Shown here: one piece after another, positions 33,828-41,917 of the stretch
How the letters are laid out: each line of letters begins with the position of its first letter
Numbering within the stretch: the stretch's first letter is position 1
DNA from: Novosphingobium aquimarinum
GTDB taxonomy: Bacteria; Pseudomonadota; Alphaproteobacteria; Sphingomonadales; Sphingomonadaceae
Reading direction: 5' to 3'
Assembly: GCF_009746585.1 (NCBI RefSeq)
Contig: NZ_WRPO01000006.1
Coordinates: 62,001 to 126,000, forward strand
Length of the DNA stretch: 64,000 nt
Notes under the pieces: generated by a model
The model's database searches: none
Seen by the model: the letters and a program-made list of their open reading frames with translations, nothing else
Told to the model about the DNA's origin: nothing
Program-made: the position numbers and the translations under genes

Positions 33828-33976
33828 CGAGCTGTTTTCCAGTCCCTTGCTTGCTTCGAAAATGCGCCACGTGCGGCGAATAGTCAAAACACGAGCGCCA
33901 GTCGAACCGGCTCTGCCACAAACTGGCTAACGGACCGTTACCGCGCGCTGGAAAAGCAACGGCTTCGCTCGGCAGA

Positions 33977-34435
33977 TCAATCGTCGCGGGAAACCTTCTC
34001 GCGACGTTCGTGCGCTTCCTGCGCTTCGACCGTCATCGTCGCGATCGGACGTGCGACCAGACGCCCCAGACCGATCGGTTCGCCGGTGACCTCGCAATAT
34101 CCGTATTCGCCCTCCTCGATCCGGCGAAGCGCCGAATCGATCTTGGCGATCAGCTTGCGCTGACGGTCTCGCGTCCGCAGTTCGATGCCCCAGTCGGTTT
34201 CGCTGGAAGCCCGATCATTGAGGTCCGGCTCGCGGATCGGTCCATCCTGCAACTGCGCGAGGGTTCCCGCCGATGCATCGAGGATCGAGCGCTTCCAGGC
34301 CTGGAGGAGCTTGCGGAAATAGTCTTGCTGTGCCTCCCCCATGTAGACTTCGTCGTCAGAGGGAAAATAATCGCTTGCAAGCGAGCGCCTCGCCTTGGCG
34401 AGAACATCAATTTCATTGTTTAGGGCCGTCGCCAT
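33977..34435 (-). CDS. dksA: DksA/TraR-family RNA polymerase-binding protein with a degenerate zinc finger
   Basis: A 152-residue DksA: a long coiled-coil (YFRKLLQAWKRSILDASAGT) then a globular domain YGYCEVTGEPIGLGRLVARP followed by IATMTVEAQEAHERRE. Of the four zinc-binding Cys of E. coli DksA only the first remains (CEVT, and VEAQ in place of C-x2-C). Single-cysteine DksA proteins are known in alphaproteobacteria and still work with ppGpp. The start lies next to a 288-bp divergent region shared with the Sel1 gene. Confidence 0.93.
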   Translation of the reverse strand: MATALNNEIDVLAKARRSLASDYFPSDDEVYMGEAQQDYFRKLLQAWKRSILDASAGTLAQLQDGPIREPDLNDRASSETDWGIELRTRDRQRKLIAKIDSALRRIEEGEYGYCEVTGEPIGLGRLVARPIATMTVEAQEAHERREKVSRDD

Positions 34436-34723
34436 TCACTGAACTCCGCACCTTAGAGTCCTCGGATCGCAAATCGCCCTGCGGCCCCGGGCGTTCCCGG
34501 TGGCACCCCTGCGAACCTAGGTTCGCCGCGCCTATAAATCCATGGACTTAACGAGACAAGGCGGTTGCGACTTCTTAACGAAAAAAGCTGCGTACGATTG
34601 CTGCCAAAGCCCGGTCTCACGGGATATCGCAGGTGTGGTTAACGGTTTGTAGAGGAACAGTGGGCAGCATTCAAACAGCAAAGGGCGGACCAAAGCCCTT
34701 TATCATCGGGGGGTGTTATCACC

Positions 34724-35050
34724 ATGAAGACTGTCTGGGTAAACACGGCCGACGCCACGCCGTGCAGCGAATCCGAAGATCTGCTGGTCGCGAACTGCCT
34801 CGTCGCAGCGGCCGAAGGGGACTTCACGGCCTATTTCGATTTGGGCGTTGCCTATTCGACCGGAAGCCACGGCATCGGCTGCGATCTCATCGAAGCGCAC
34901 AAGTGGTTCAACCTTGCCGCTGTCGCGGGACACGAGGAAGCGGCGATCTGCCGCGCCGAGATCTCGGACGACATGACGGCGCGCGAGATTGCCGAAGCCC
35001 AGCGCCGTGCCCGCGAATGGCTCGCAGCGACCAGCCGCAAGGCCGCCTGA
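34724..35050 (+). CDS. Sel1-repeat protein
   Basis: A 108-residue protein with one clear Sel1-like helical repeat: AAEGDFTAYFDLGVAYSTGS followed by DLIEAHKWFNLAAVAGHEEA and AREIAEAQRRAREWLA. Such repeats mediate protein contacts; the partner is unknown. A GGGGGG tract 8-14 nt before the ATG can serve as ribosome site. No signal peptide. The 34436-34723 region upstream shows no other gene. Confidence 0.8.
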   Translation: MKTVWVNTADATPCSESEDLLVANCLVAAAEGDFTAYFDLGVAYSTGSHGIGCDLIEAHKWFNLAAVAGHEEAAICRAEISDDMTAREIAEAQRRAREWLAATSRKAA

Positions 35051-35053
35051 ACT

Positions 35054-36202
35054 TCACACGTCTCCATCTTCCTTGCGGAACGGCGTGCGCGTACGCAACA
35101 TGAACTGATCGTTCGCGATACCTTCGCGTTCGCGCTGGAGGAAATCCGCGACCGCCTCGCGGAACCCTTCGTGGGCGATGTAATGCGCGGAAACCGTGCG
35201 CACCGGCTCGTATCCCCGAGCGAGCTTGTGCCCGCCTTGCGCGCCCGCCTCGACTCGGGCGAGGCCCAGATCGATCGCCGCGTCGATCGCTTGATAATAG
35301 CACAGCTCGAAGTGCAGGAACGGCTTGTCGACGATCGCGCCCCAGTAGCGGCCGTATAACGCCTCGCCGCCGATGAAATTGAGCGCGCCGGCGACCGGGG
35401 TATCGCCCTCGAATGCCATAACCAGCAGAATCCGGTCGGCCATGCGCTCACCCAGCAGCGCGAACGCGTCCCGCGTCAGATAGGGATGCCCCCACTTGCG
35501 CATGCCGGTATCCTGGTAGAACTGCCAGAAGGCGTCCCAGTGATGCGGCGCGATGGCATCGCCGCTGAGGTGGCGGATCTCAAGGCCTTCTTGCGCCTTC
35601 GCGCGTTCCTTGCGGATATCCTTGCGTTTGCGCGACGAGAGCGCGGCGAGGAAATCGTCGAAACTCTCGTACCCGCGGTTTTCCCAGTGAAACTGGATGT
35701 CTTCGCGCAGCAGCCAGCCGGCTTGCTCGAACAGCGGTACCTGCGCCGGCTCGATAAAGGTCGCATGCGCCGAAGACAGGCCGTTCTGATCGCACAGGGT
35801 TTCCGCCGCCCGGAGCAAGGGCAGCGCAAGCCCGGCATCCTTGGTCAAGACCCTCGGGCCGGTTGCGGGCGTGAACGGCACGGATATTTGCAGCTTGGGG
35901 TAATACTGGCCGCCGGCGCGATGCCAGGCATCGGCCCAGGCGTGATCGAAGACGTATTCGCCCTGGCTATGCTCTTTCACGTAGGCCGGAACCGCGCCGC
36001 GCAAGGGGCCACCGTCACCGCCGATCAGCAGCGGCAGCGGAATCCAGCCGCTGCGCCCTCCGACGCTGCGCGAATCCTCCAACGAGGCGAGAAACGCATG
36101 ACTGACGAAGGGGTTGGCGCGATCGCTCAACGCGTCCCATTCGCCGGGATCGAGGGCGGCAATCGAATCGCCGACGTGGACGAAAAGCTCGCCGTCGCTC
36201 AT
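35054..36202 (-). CDS. GNAT-superfamily acetyltransferase-like protein (COG3146 type)
   Basis: A 382-residue protein of the FemAB/GNAT-related COG3146 family. Seen are NPFVSHAFLASLEDS near the start, VPAYVKEHSQGEYVFDHAWA, FHWENRGYESFDDFLAALSS, KRKDIRKERAKA, and a C-terminal acyl-transfer-like fold LNFIGGEALYGRYWGA ... FLHFELCYYQAIDAAIDLGL. Biochemical function is not established. It starts with ATGA overlapping the GDPD stop. Confidence 0.85.
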   Translation of the reverse strand: MSDGELFVHVGDSIAALDPGEWDALSDRANPFVSHAFLASLEDSRSVGGRSGWIPLPLLIGGDGGPLRGAVPAYVKEHSQGEYVFDHAWADAWHRAGGQYYPKLQISVPFTPATGPRVLTKDAGLALPLLRAAETLCDQNGLSSAHATFIEPAQVPLFEQAGWLLREDIQFHWENRGYESFDDFLAALSSRKRKDIRKERAKAQEGLEIRHLSGDAIAPHHWDAFWQFYQDTGMRKWGHPYLTRDAFALLGERMADRILLVMAFEGDTPVAGALNFIGGEALYGRYWGAIVDKPFLHFELCYYQAIDAAIDLGLARVEAGAQGGHKLARGYEPVRTVSAHYIAHEGFREAVADFLQREREGIANDQFMLRTRTPFRKEDGDV

Positions 36203-37005
36203 GCGGGACCGTCGGACGGAAGACCCTCGCCTTCCGCGATCGCCGCATCGGCATGCGCGCGCGCCCGTTCGAGGTGCTGCGCGCTGCGCACGGTCCAGGT
36301 CGCGATGGGCAGCCCCCGATGGCGATGCGCCGACGCAAACCGGCTCGGCAGATCGCGGATATCGTAAGCGAGGAAATCGGGGCGCGCATGCCACAGCGCC
36401 ATTTGCCGGCGAATGCTGCCCAGAATCGCCTTGTCGTCCTCCTCGGAAACGATCAGCCCGCGCACGGTATGCGGCGAGTGCGTGAAGAACCACCGGCTGA
36501 CGCGCGGATCGAAGCTCATCACCGCATGCGGGCCGACGTAGCCTTCGAGAACACGCCTTACCGACAAACACAACGCCGGCACGCGGGTTTCCCGATCGGA
36601 CTTCAGTTCGATCAGCACCGGCACGCGCCCCGCGATCCGCACGAGCAGGTCGCGCAGCGCGAGGATCCTGTCTTCGGAACCGGCGAGATTGAGGCCCGTC
36701 AGGATCTTCGATGAACGCGCCGCGATCGGCCCCGCCTGATCGGTCAGGCGGTCGAGATCGCGATCGTGAAACACCATCGCGCGGCCATCCGAGGACCGGC
36801 GCACATCGCACTCGATTCCTAGACCGCGATCCATCGCGGCGGCGAACGCGCTCAGGGAATTTTCGACTCGTTCCGCCCCGTGGTCGCCGGCCGATCCATG
36901 GACACCGCGATGCGCGAAATCGGTTTGCGTGATCCACTCGACCTTGCGCCAGTCGGGGACCGGCGCGAGCCAGCGATCAAACAGGTTTAACGGAAACAAC
37001 CGCAT
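36199..37005 (-). CDS. Glycerophosphodiester phosphodiesterase
   Basis: A 268-residue TIM-barrel GDPD. The catalytic pieces are visible: AHRGVHG (first His), ENSLSAFAAAMDRGLGIECD (metal-binding Glu/Asp), VFHDRDLDRLT (second His), VLIELKSD and a C-terminal GLPIATWTV block. It hydrolyses glycerophosphodiesters to glycerol-3-phosphate and an alcohol. ATG 37005 gives the usual short N-terminus but overlaps the RidA gene by 29 bp; a later start is possible. No signal peptide is evident. Confidence 0.9.
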   Translation of the reverse strand: MRLFPLNLFDRWLAPVPDWRKVEWITQTDFAHRGVHGSAGDHGAERVENSLSAFAAAMDRGLGIECDVRRSSDGRAMVFHDRDLDRLTDQAGPIAARSSKILTGLNLAGSEDRILALRDLLVRIAGRVPVLIELKSDRETRVPALCLSVRRVLEGYVGPHAVMSFDPRVSRWFFTHSPHTVRGLIVSEEDDKAILGSIRRQMALWHARPDFLAYDIRDLPSRFASAHRHRGLPIATWTVRSAQHLERARAHADAAIAEGEGLPSDGPA

Positions 37006-37441
37006 CCACCTCCACGGCCGCACCCAGAGGCAGAACCGGCACGCCCACCGCACTTCGCGCGTGGCGCCCGGCATCGCCGAACACCGCCATCATGAGTTCC
37101 GATGCGCCGTTGATCACTTTGGGCTGATCGGTGAAGCTGCCGACCGAATTGACGAAGCCGCCCAGCTTGACGATCTGCTCCACCCGGTCGAGCGAACCCA
37201 GCGCCGCCTTGAGCTGCGCCAGGATCATCACGCCGCAGGCCTGCGCTGCGACGATCCCGCGTTCGAGCTCGACGTCCTCGCCAAGCCGGCCGGTCACCAG
37301 TTGCCCGTCAATGAAAGGCAGCTGGCCGGAAACGTGCGCGACATTGCCCGCCAACATGACCGGCACATAGGCGGCAACCGGCGCCGCCGGTTCGGGCAGG
37401 ACGAGGCCGAGCTCGGCCAGGCGTGTGTCGATATCGCTCAT
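36977..37441 (-). CDS. RidA/YjgF-family protein
   Basis: A 154-residue chorismate-mutase-like-fold protein of the longer RidA subgroup: YVPVMLAGNVAHVSGQLPF, IVAAQACGVMILAQLKAALG, SLDRVEQIVKLGGFVNSVGS, HARSAVGVPVLPLGAAVEVD. The Arg in ARSAVGV aligns with the RidA catalytic Arg. RidA proteins hydrolyse reactive enamines/imines made by PLP enzymes; this subgroup may differ. It overlaps the HAD gene by 4 bp. Confidence 0.9.
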   Translation of the reverse strand: MSDIDTRLAELGLVLPEPAAPVAAYVPVMLAGNVAHVSGQLPFIDGQLVTGRLGEDVELERGIVAAQACGVMILAQLKAALGSLDRVEQIVKLGGFVNSVGSFTDQPKVINGASELMMAVFGDAGRHARSAVGVPVLPLGAAVEVDAVVSVKPV

Positions 37442-38094
37442 GTCTCTTCCCGTTCGTCTTCGCGTTGATTCACTGGAGTGGTCAGCCGATCGATCAGCCA
37501 GGGCACCGCTTCGTCCCAGGTATCGATCCGGGCGTGGGCATGCCCGGCTTCGAGCGCGCAAGCGATGTGCGGCGCCAGCAGCGGCTCGGCACACAAGTGC
37601 AGCCGGTCGACATGCGGGGCAACGGCCGAAACGGAATCGTGATGCTGCGCCAGATCGTCGATGAAGACCGCGCGGCTCGGCTGATATTCGTCAAGAATGG
37701 CTTGCAGCGCCGGTCCCTTGGGGCCCTGGTTGGTATAGACCTTGAGGTCGATCCCGTGGCCGAGCAATTGCTGGGTGCGCGATTCCTGACGATGGTCCAT
37801 CAGATTGGTCAGGACGACGACGTCGGCATATTCGCTCAGCGCGGCGATGCCTTCTACCGCGCCCTTCACCGGCGTCTGGCGATGCATCTGGCCATCGAAG
37901 AAGAGGTTGAGCAGTCGCCAGATCTCCTTCTGCTCTACCGCTTCGCCGCTCTCGGCATAGCGCATCGCGCTGACGAAATCGCGGCCGCCCATTTCGAAGG
38001 TGATGCCCTCTTCCTCGGCCAGCCAGTCGCGGAAATGCGAGACCATGTGGAGGAGGACCTCGTCGCAGTCGGTAATGACGAGCGGACGGTTCAT
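37438..38094 (-). CDS. HAD-superfamily hydrolase
   Basis: A 218-residue HAD phosphatase-like protein. Motif I is ITDCDEVLLHMV (DxDxV), motif II ADVVVLTNLMDH, motif III region YTNQGPKGPALQAIL, and motif IV SRAVFIDDLAQHHDSV. The Asp-x-Asp-x-Val/Thr and terminal DD are intact. The substrate is unknown. It sits in a compact chain DUF3572-HAD-RidA-GDPD-GNAT joined by 4-bp or slightly longer overlaps. Confidence 0.85.
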   Translation of the reverse strand: MNRPLVITDCDEVLLHMVSHFRDWLAEEEGITFEMGGRDFVSAMRYAESGEAVEQKEIWRLLNLFFDGQMHRQTPVKGAVEGIAALSEYADVVVLTNLMDHRQESRTQQLLGHGIDLKVYTNQGPKGPALQAILDEYQPSRAVFIDDLAQHHDSVSAVAPHVDRLHLCAEPLLAPHIACALEAGHAHARIDTWDEAVPWLIDRLTTPVNQREDEREET

Positions 38095-38372
38095 CGTTCA
38101 AGCCTTTCACGCGCAGCGGCGAATTCGGAGGGCGCGATCTGCAGGGCATCAGCCGCTGCCACGAGATCCGGCTCGTGAGCGCAAAGAAAATCGAGCACGG
38201 CGGCCAGCGTGGCCGGTTCGCCAAGCGAAACACGCAACGCATCCGGGGTCAGCCCGGTCAGCGCCAGGAAACGCTCGGAACGGGGCGTGTCGCTCAATAC
38301 CCAGACAAGCGCGTCGAGCGCCAGAGCCTGTGGGTCGTTCGCGGGGGACGGCGTCGCTTTGAGAATTGTCAG
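38091..38372 (-). CDS. DUF3572 family protein, start codon unresolved
   Basis: The frame reads NDPQALALDALVWVLSDTPR, SERFLALTGLTPDALRVSLG, VLDFLCAHEPDLVAAADALQ, which I recognise as DUF3572 (unknown function, alphaproteobacteria). No ATG, GTG or TTG exists upstream of the conserved region in this frame. Candidates are CTG at 38372 and ATT at 38366, the latter with GAGG 6 nt upstream. Coordinates use the CTG. It overlaps the HAD start by 4 bp and diverges from divK. Confidence 0.75.
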   Translation of the reverse strand: MTILKATPSPANDPQALALDALVWVLSDTPRSERFLALTGLTPDALRVSLGEPATLAAVLDFLCAHEPDLVAAADALQIAPSEFAAARERLER

Positions 38373-38429
38373 CCTCGTGCAGGTGCCATAGGACGGTTTG
38401 CAGTCACCAAGATGGTGTTCGGGAAGCGA

Positions 38430-38801
38430 ATGGCAAAGCGAATCCTCGTTGTCGAGGACAACGACCTCAATCGGCGTCTGTTCTGCGATGTCCTGGTCAG
38501 TCAGGGCTATGCCGTCGAGCCGGTTTCGGACGGTCTCGAGGCGCTCGACCGCGCGCGCGGTTTCGTTCCGAACCTGATCATCATGGACATCCAGCTGCCG
38601 AACGTCTCGGGGCTCGAGCTGATCGAGGCGGCAAAGCACGACAGCGCCCTGCGGCTGATCCCCGTGCTTGCCGTCACCGCTTACGCCGGCAAGGGCGACG
38701 AAGAGCGCATCCGCGACGCCGGCGCCGACAACTATCTCGCCAAGCCGGTCTCGATCGGCCCGTTCATGGCGGCGGTGCGATCGCTGATCGAGCCCGCCTG
38801 A
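38430..38801 (+). CDS. divK: DivK single-domain response regulator
   Basis: A 123-residue stand-alone receiver: RILVVEDNDLNRRLFCDVL, phospho-Asp53 in NLIIMDIQLPNVSGLELIEA, Thr in AVTAYAGKGDEERIRDAGAD and Lys in NYLAKPVS. These features are those of DivK, which in Caulobacter relays DivJ/PleC signals to CtrA during the cell cycle. ATG 38430 follows GGGAAGCG; ATG 38412 would add MVFGKR. PleD, the usual Caulobacter neighbour, is absent; the sphingolipid genes follow instead. Confidence 0.92.
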   Translation: MAKRILVVEDNDLNRRLFCDVLVSQGYAVEPVSDGLEALDRARGFVPNLIIMDIQLPNVSGLELIEAAKHDSALRLIPVLAVTAYAGKGDEERIRDAGADNYLAKPVSIGPFMAAVRSLIEPA

Positions 38802-38892
38802 CCCGCCCCCTCGTGCGGCAGAGCCGCAAGCACCTTGTTTGCGCCGCATTTCCCGGCCACAGCGAGGTCCAACTCAATCCGGAGCTTTCTTC

Positions 38893-39135
38893 ATGGACCG
38901 CGAAGCCACCTCGGCCCGCATCGCCAAACTGATCGAACCCTTCAACAAGAAGGGCATCGCCATCACCGATGACACCAAGTTCACCGACGATCTCGAATTC
39001 GACAGCCTGACCGTGATGGATTTCGTGGCCGCGATCGAAGACGAGTTCGACATCATCATCAGCATGAACCAGCAGGCCGAGATCGAAACCTATGGCCAGC
39101 TCGTGGATGCCGTGATGAAGCTCACCGACGCCTGA
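38893..39135 (+). CDS. Acyl carrier protein paired with serine palmitoyltransferase
   Basis: An 80-residue ACP. The phosphopantetheine serine is Ser38 in DDLEFDSLTVMDFVAAIEDE; flanking acidic helices are typical (ITDDTKFTDDLEF, EFDIIISMNQ). ATG 38893 follows GGAG. It lies 16 bp before the serine palmitoyltransferase gene; in Caulobacter a dedicated ACP next to spt supplies the acyl chain for ceramide synthesis, so the same role is inferred here rather than general fatty-acid synthesis. Confidence 0.92.
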   Translation: MDREATSARIAKLIEPFNKKGIAITDDTKFTDDLEFDSLTVMDFVAAIEDEFDIIISMNQQAEIETYGQLVDAVMKLTDA

Positions 39136-39151
39136 CGGGAACCCCGACGAC

Positions 39152-40402
39152 ATGACCGATGCCGTGAACCAGCCCGACAAGCCGCAGATGCGCGGCGGCG
39201 GCTCCCCCGACCTGTTCTCCAAGTTCGACGACGTCATCGAAATGCGCGCGGGGCTGCTCGCCTCGGGGGTGGAAGACCCGTTCGGACTGGTGATGGAGCG
39301 CGTGCTATCGCCGACCGTGGCTGTGTGCAACGGCCGCGAGACGATCCTGCTCGGTACCTACAATTACATGGGCATGACGTTCGATCCGCAAGTGATCGAA
39401 GCCGGCAAGCAGGCACTTAACGATTTCGGTTCGGGGACGACCGGCAGCCGCGTGCTCAACGGCACCTATCTCGGACACAAGCAGGTCGAGCAAGCGCTAT
39501 GCGACTTCTACGACATGCCTTACGCGATGGTCTTCTCGACGGGATACCAGGCCAATCTCGGGATCATCTCGACGATCGCGGGCAAGGGCGACTACATCGT
39601 CCTCGACATCGACAGCCACGCCTCGATCTGGGACGGCTGCAAGCTGGGCGATGCCGAAGTCGTGCCGTTCAAGCACAACGACATCGAAGCGATGGAAAAG
39701 CGCCTCAAGCGCATTCCCGAAGGCGCCGGCAAGCTGGTGATCCTCGAAGGCGTCTATTCGATGCTGGGTGACATCGCTCCGCTCAAGGAAATGATCGCGA
39801 TCGCCAAGGCCCACGGCGCGATGGTGCTGGTGGACGAAGCACACTCGATGGGTTTCATCGGCCCGAACGGCCGCGGGGTCGCGGAAGACCAGGGCTGCCT
39901 CGACGAGGTCGACTTCGTGATCGGCACGTTCTCGAAGTCGGTCGGCACGGTCGGCGGGTTCTGCGTTTCGAACCATCCCAAGTTCGAGATCATGCGGCTG
40001 GTGTGCCGGCCTTACGTGTTCACTGCCAGCCTGCCGCCCAGTGTGGTCGCCACGGCCTGCACCTCGATCCGCCTGCTGATGGACGCGAGCGAGAAGCGCG
40101 CACATCTTTGGGAGAATTCCGAGAAACTCCACGGCGCGCTCAAGGACGCGGGCTTCCAGCTCGGCACCGAGACGCCGCAAAGCGCGATCATCTCGGTGAT
40201 CATGCCCGATCTCGAGAAGGGCGCGGCGATGTGGGAAGCGCTGCTGCACGAAGGACTCTACGTGAACCTCGCCAGGCCGCCCGCAACGCCCGCGAACATG
40301 ACGCTGCTGCGCTGCTCGCTGTGCGCCGAGCATTCGACGGAGCAGGTCGACCAGATCGTCGAGATGTTCACCACCGCGGGCAAGGCGACGGGGATTATCT
40401 GA
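39152..40402 (+). CDS. spt: Serine palmitoyltransferase (alpha-oxoamine synthase)
   Basis: A 416-residue PLP enzyme joining L-serine with an acyl thioester to 3-keto-sphinganine, the first step of sphingolipid synthesis. Seen are NYMGMTFDPQVIEAG, GSGTTGSRVLNGTYLGHKQV, DIDSHASIWDGCKLG, LVDEAHSMGFIGPNGRGVAE and the PLP Lys262 in IGTFSKSVGTVGG. Length is within a few residues of the Sphingomonas enzyme, and it is soluble with no membrane span. The adjacent ACP supports this assignment over KBL or AONS relatives. Confidence 0.93.
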   Translation: MTDAVNQPDKPQMRGGGSPDLFSKFDDVIEMRAGLLASGVEDPFGLVMERVLSPTVAVCNGRETILLGTYNYMGMTFDPQVIEAGKQALNDFGSGTTGSRVLNGTYLGHKQVEQALCDFYDMPYAMVFSTGYQANLGIISTIAGKGDYIVLDIDSHASIWDGCKLGDAEVVPFKHNDIEAMEKRLKRIPEGAGKLVILEGVYSMLGDIAPLKEMIAIAKAHGAMVLVDEAHSMGFIGPNGRGVAEDQGCLDEVDFVIGTFSKSVGTVGGFCVSNHPKFEIMRLVCRPYVFTASLPPSVVATACTSIRLLMDASEKRAHLWENSEKLHGALKDAGFQLGTETPQSAIISVIMPDLEKGAAMWEALLHEGLYVNLARPPATPANMTLLRCSLCAEHSTEQVDQIVEMFTTAGKATGII

Positions 40403-40444
40403 GGCTGCGGTTCTGGCTCGCGGACGCCAAGCCGCCTCCACTTT

Positions 40445-40579
40445 CGTCATTCCCGCAAACGCGGGAATCCAGTCTGCGACGGGTCGGCTCTACAGTTCGG
40501 CCAGTTCCCAGTGCGGCGGGGGGAGCGGTACTTCTCGTGCACGTGTTGCTCCTAGATTCCCGTGTTCGCGGGAATGACG
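40445..40579. repeat. REPIN-like inverted hairpin pair without a gene
   Basis: The left unit 40445-40472 is CGTCAT plus hairpin TTCCCGC/GCGGGAA with AAAC loop, then TCCAG. The right unit 40552-40579 is its inverted copy; 25 of 28 positions match. Only 79 bp lie between, without an open frame of interest. It closely resembles the ends of the GIY-YIG cassette at 60626-61039. The rest of 40403-40669 holds nothing recognised. Confidence 0.8.
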
Positions 40580-40669
40580 AATGGGTGAGGTGACGCGGGT
40601 CGCGATCATTCTCGCCACCCGCCTCTGCCGTTGATGGCGAAGCGAAAACCGTCGGCCGGCCCACACCGC

Positions 40670-40954
40670 CTAGTGGATCGAGATCACTCCATCGATCGCA
40701 CGCCATTCCTGCGGGCCGATGAGGCGCTTGTGCGCGACGCGGACCGAGTGGAGCGGGCCTTCGATCTCGCGGTTCCAGTATTCGAGGAATTTCTTCAGGA
40801 TCGGGAAGGTCGGCGCTTCGTCGTATTGCTGAAAGGCGAACATCTGCAGCAGCGTGGGATAGTCCGGCAGGTGGTAGTGGATTTCGACTGTCGTCAAGCC
40901 GTAGCCCTCGATCTGCCGGACGAAATCGTCGCTAGCGCGCGCAAGACTTCCCAT
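40670..40954 (-). CDS. Usg family protein
   Basis: A 94-residue protein with the Usg pattern: FVRQIEGYGLTTVEIHYHLP, DYPTLLQMFAFQQYDEAPTF, PILKKFLEYWNREIEGPLHS, VRVAHKRLIGPQEWRAIDG. Usg proteins are small and of unknown function; the name comes from a gene upstream of trp genes. ATG 40954 is close behind AAGGAGG. It stands alone between the REPIN and the YqaA-like gene. Confidence 0.85.
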   Translation of the reverse strand: MGSLARASDDFVRQIEGYGLTTVEIHYHLPDYPTLLQMFAFQQYDEAPTFPILKKFLEYWNREIEGPLHSVRVAHKRLIGPQEWRAIDGVISIH

Positions 40955-41081
40955 AGCCCTCCTTCGCACCGCTCTGTTTGTTGCAGTGCAGCGCGAAGAA
41001 GAATGCCACACGAACCGTTACTGTCAAGTAACCGTAATCTTGCGGCAAACCGCGAATGCCGCCTGGCCATCGCGAGCCGGC

Positions 41082-41720
41082 TCAGCCTGCAGTAGCGCTG
41101 GCGGCCATGTCGCACTTCTCGCTGGCGTTCTCGCCGCCGCCGCCGAGCAGAGTGATCGCCAGGAACCCGGCAATGACCAGCGCCACGAACGCGATGGTGA
41201 CTTTGCCCAGATGCTTGTCGATCACGGCCTTGATCGGCGCGCCGAACATGCGGAACAGCACGCCCACGATCATGAAACTGATCGAGCGCGAGATCAGGCT
41301 GGCTCCCAGGAAGACCAGCAGGTTCATGCCGATGAAGCCTGCAGTGATGGTGATCAGCTTGAACGGAATGGGCGTCGCGCCCTTCACGATGATGATCTCG
41401 GCCCCGTATTCGCGCAAGTAGCAGGCCGCCTTAGGGAAGCTTTCGGCCAGACCGAGCGCGCGCAGCAGCGCATCGCCAAAGGCTTCGTAAGCGAAATAAC
41501 CGATGGCGTAGCCCAGCAATCCACCGGCGACCGACCCGAGTGTTGCAACGGCGGCGAAGCGCACGGCCTTGCGCGGTTCGGCCAGGCACATCAGGCCGAG
41601 GAGCGGATGCGGCGGCACCGGAAAGAAGCTGGCCTCGAGAAAAGCGAAGACCGCAAGCCACCACAAGGCATGCGGATGCGCAGCCTTGGCGAGAGTCCAG
41701 TCGTAAAGGCGGCGAAGCAT
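41082..41720 (-). CDS. YqaA/DedA-type (VTT-domain) membrane protein
   Basis: A 212-residue protein with 5-6 hydrophobic segments: ALWWLAVFAFLEASFFPVPP, GSVAGGLLGYAIGYFAYEAF, then the charged turn EYGAEIIIVKGATPIPFKLI before TITAGFIGMNLLVFLGASL and SRSISFMIVGVLF. The FFPVPP and KGATPIPFK turns are hallmarks of the YqaA branch of SNARE-associated/DedA proteins, thought to take part in lipid or membrane homeostasis. Specific role unknown. Confidence 0.88.
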   Translation of the reverse strand: MLRRLYDWTLAKAAHPHALWWLAVFAFLEASFFPVPPHPLLGLMCLAEPRKAVRFAAVATLGSVAGGLLGYAIGYFAYEAFGDALLRALGLAESFPKAACYLREYGAEIIIVKGATPIPFKLITITAGFIGMNLLVFLGASLISRSISFMIVGVLFRMFGAPIKAVIDKHLGKVTIAFVALVIAGFLAITLLGGGGENASEKCDMAASATAG

Positions 41721-41792
41721 GATTGAACCCCCGGGTCGTCGCAGATGGGTGCTTAGGCAGGACGGCGGCCAAGGGCAAGGTCCGCTGATCCG

Positions 41793-41842
41793 TAACCTAT
41801 TTGGTTATAGTTCTTGACAGCGTGACGCTATTTGGGTACACA
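41793..41842 (+). promoter_or_regulatory. Sigma-70-like promoter with a repeated operator upstream of the terminase genes
   Basis: TTGACA (41814-41819) and TACACA (41837-41842) are 17 bp apart. CTATTTGGTTA (41797-41807) and CTATTTGGGTA (41828-41838) form a direct repeat 31 bp apart, about three helical turns; the second overlaps the -10. The first is also part of the dyad TAACC/GGTTA (41793-41807). This suggests a dedicated regulator. Confidence 0.45.
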
Positions 41843-41917
41843 AAGAGAACATCGCGATGGTCCGAGTCGCTGACCGGCCCCGATCCCCCATCCTCTGCAA
41901 CTGGAGCGAGCCCATCG

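Noticed and set aside
38764..39330. Minus-strand frame covering ACP
   Set aside because: Opposite strand to a clear acyl carrier protein with phosphopantetheine serine; no supporting features.
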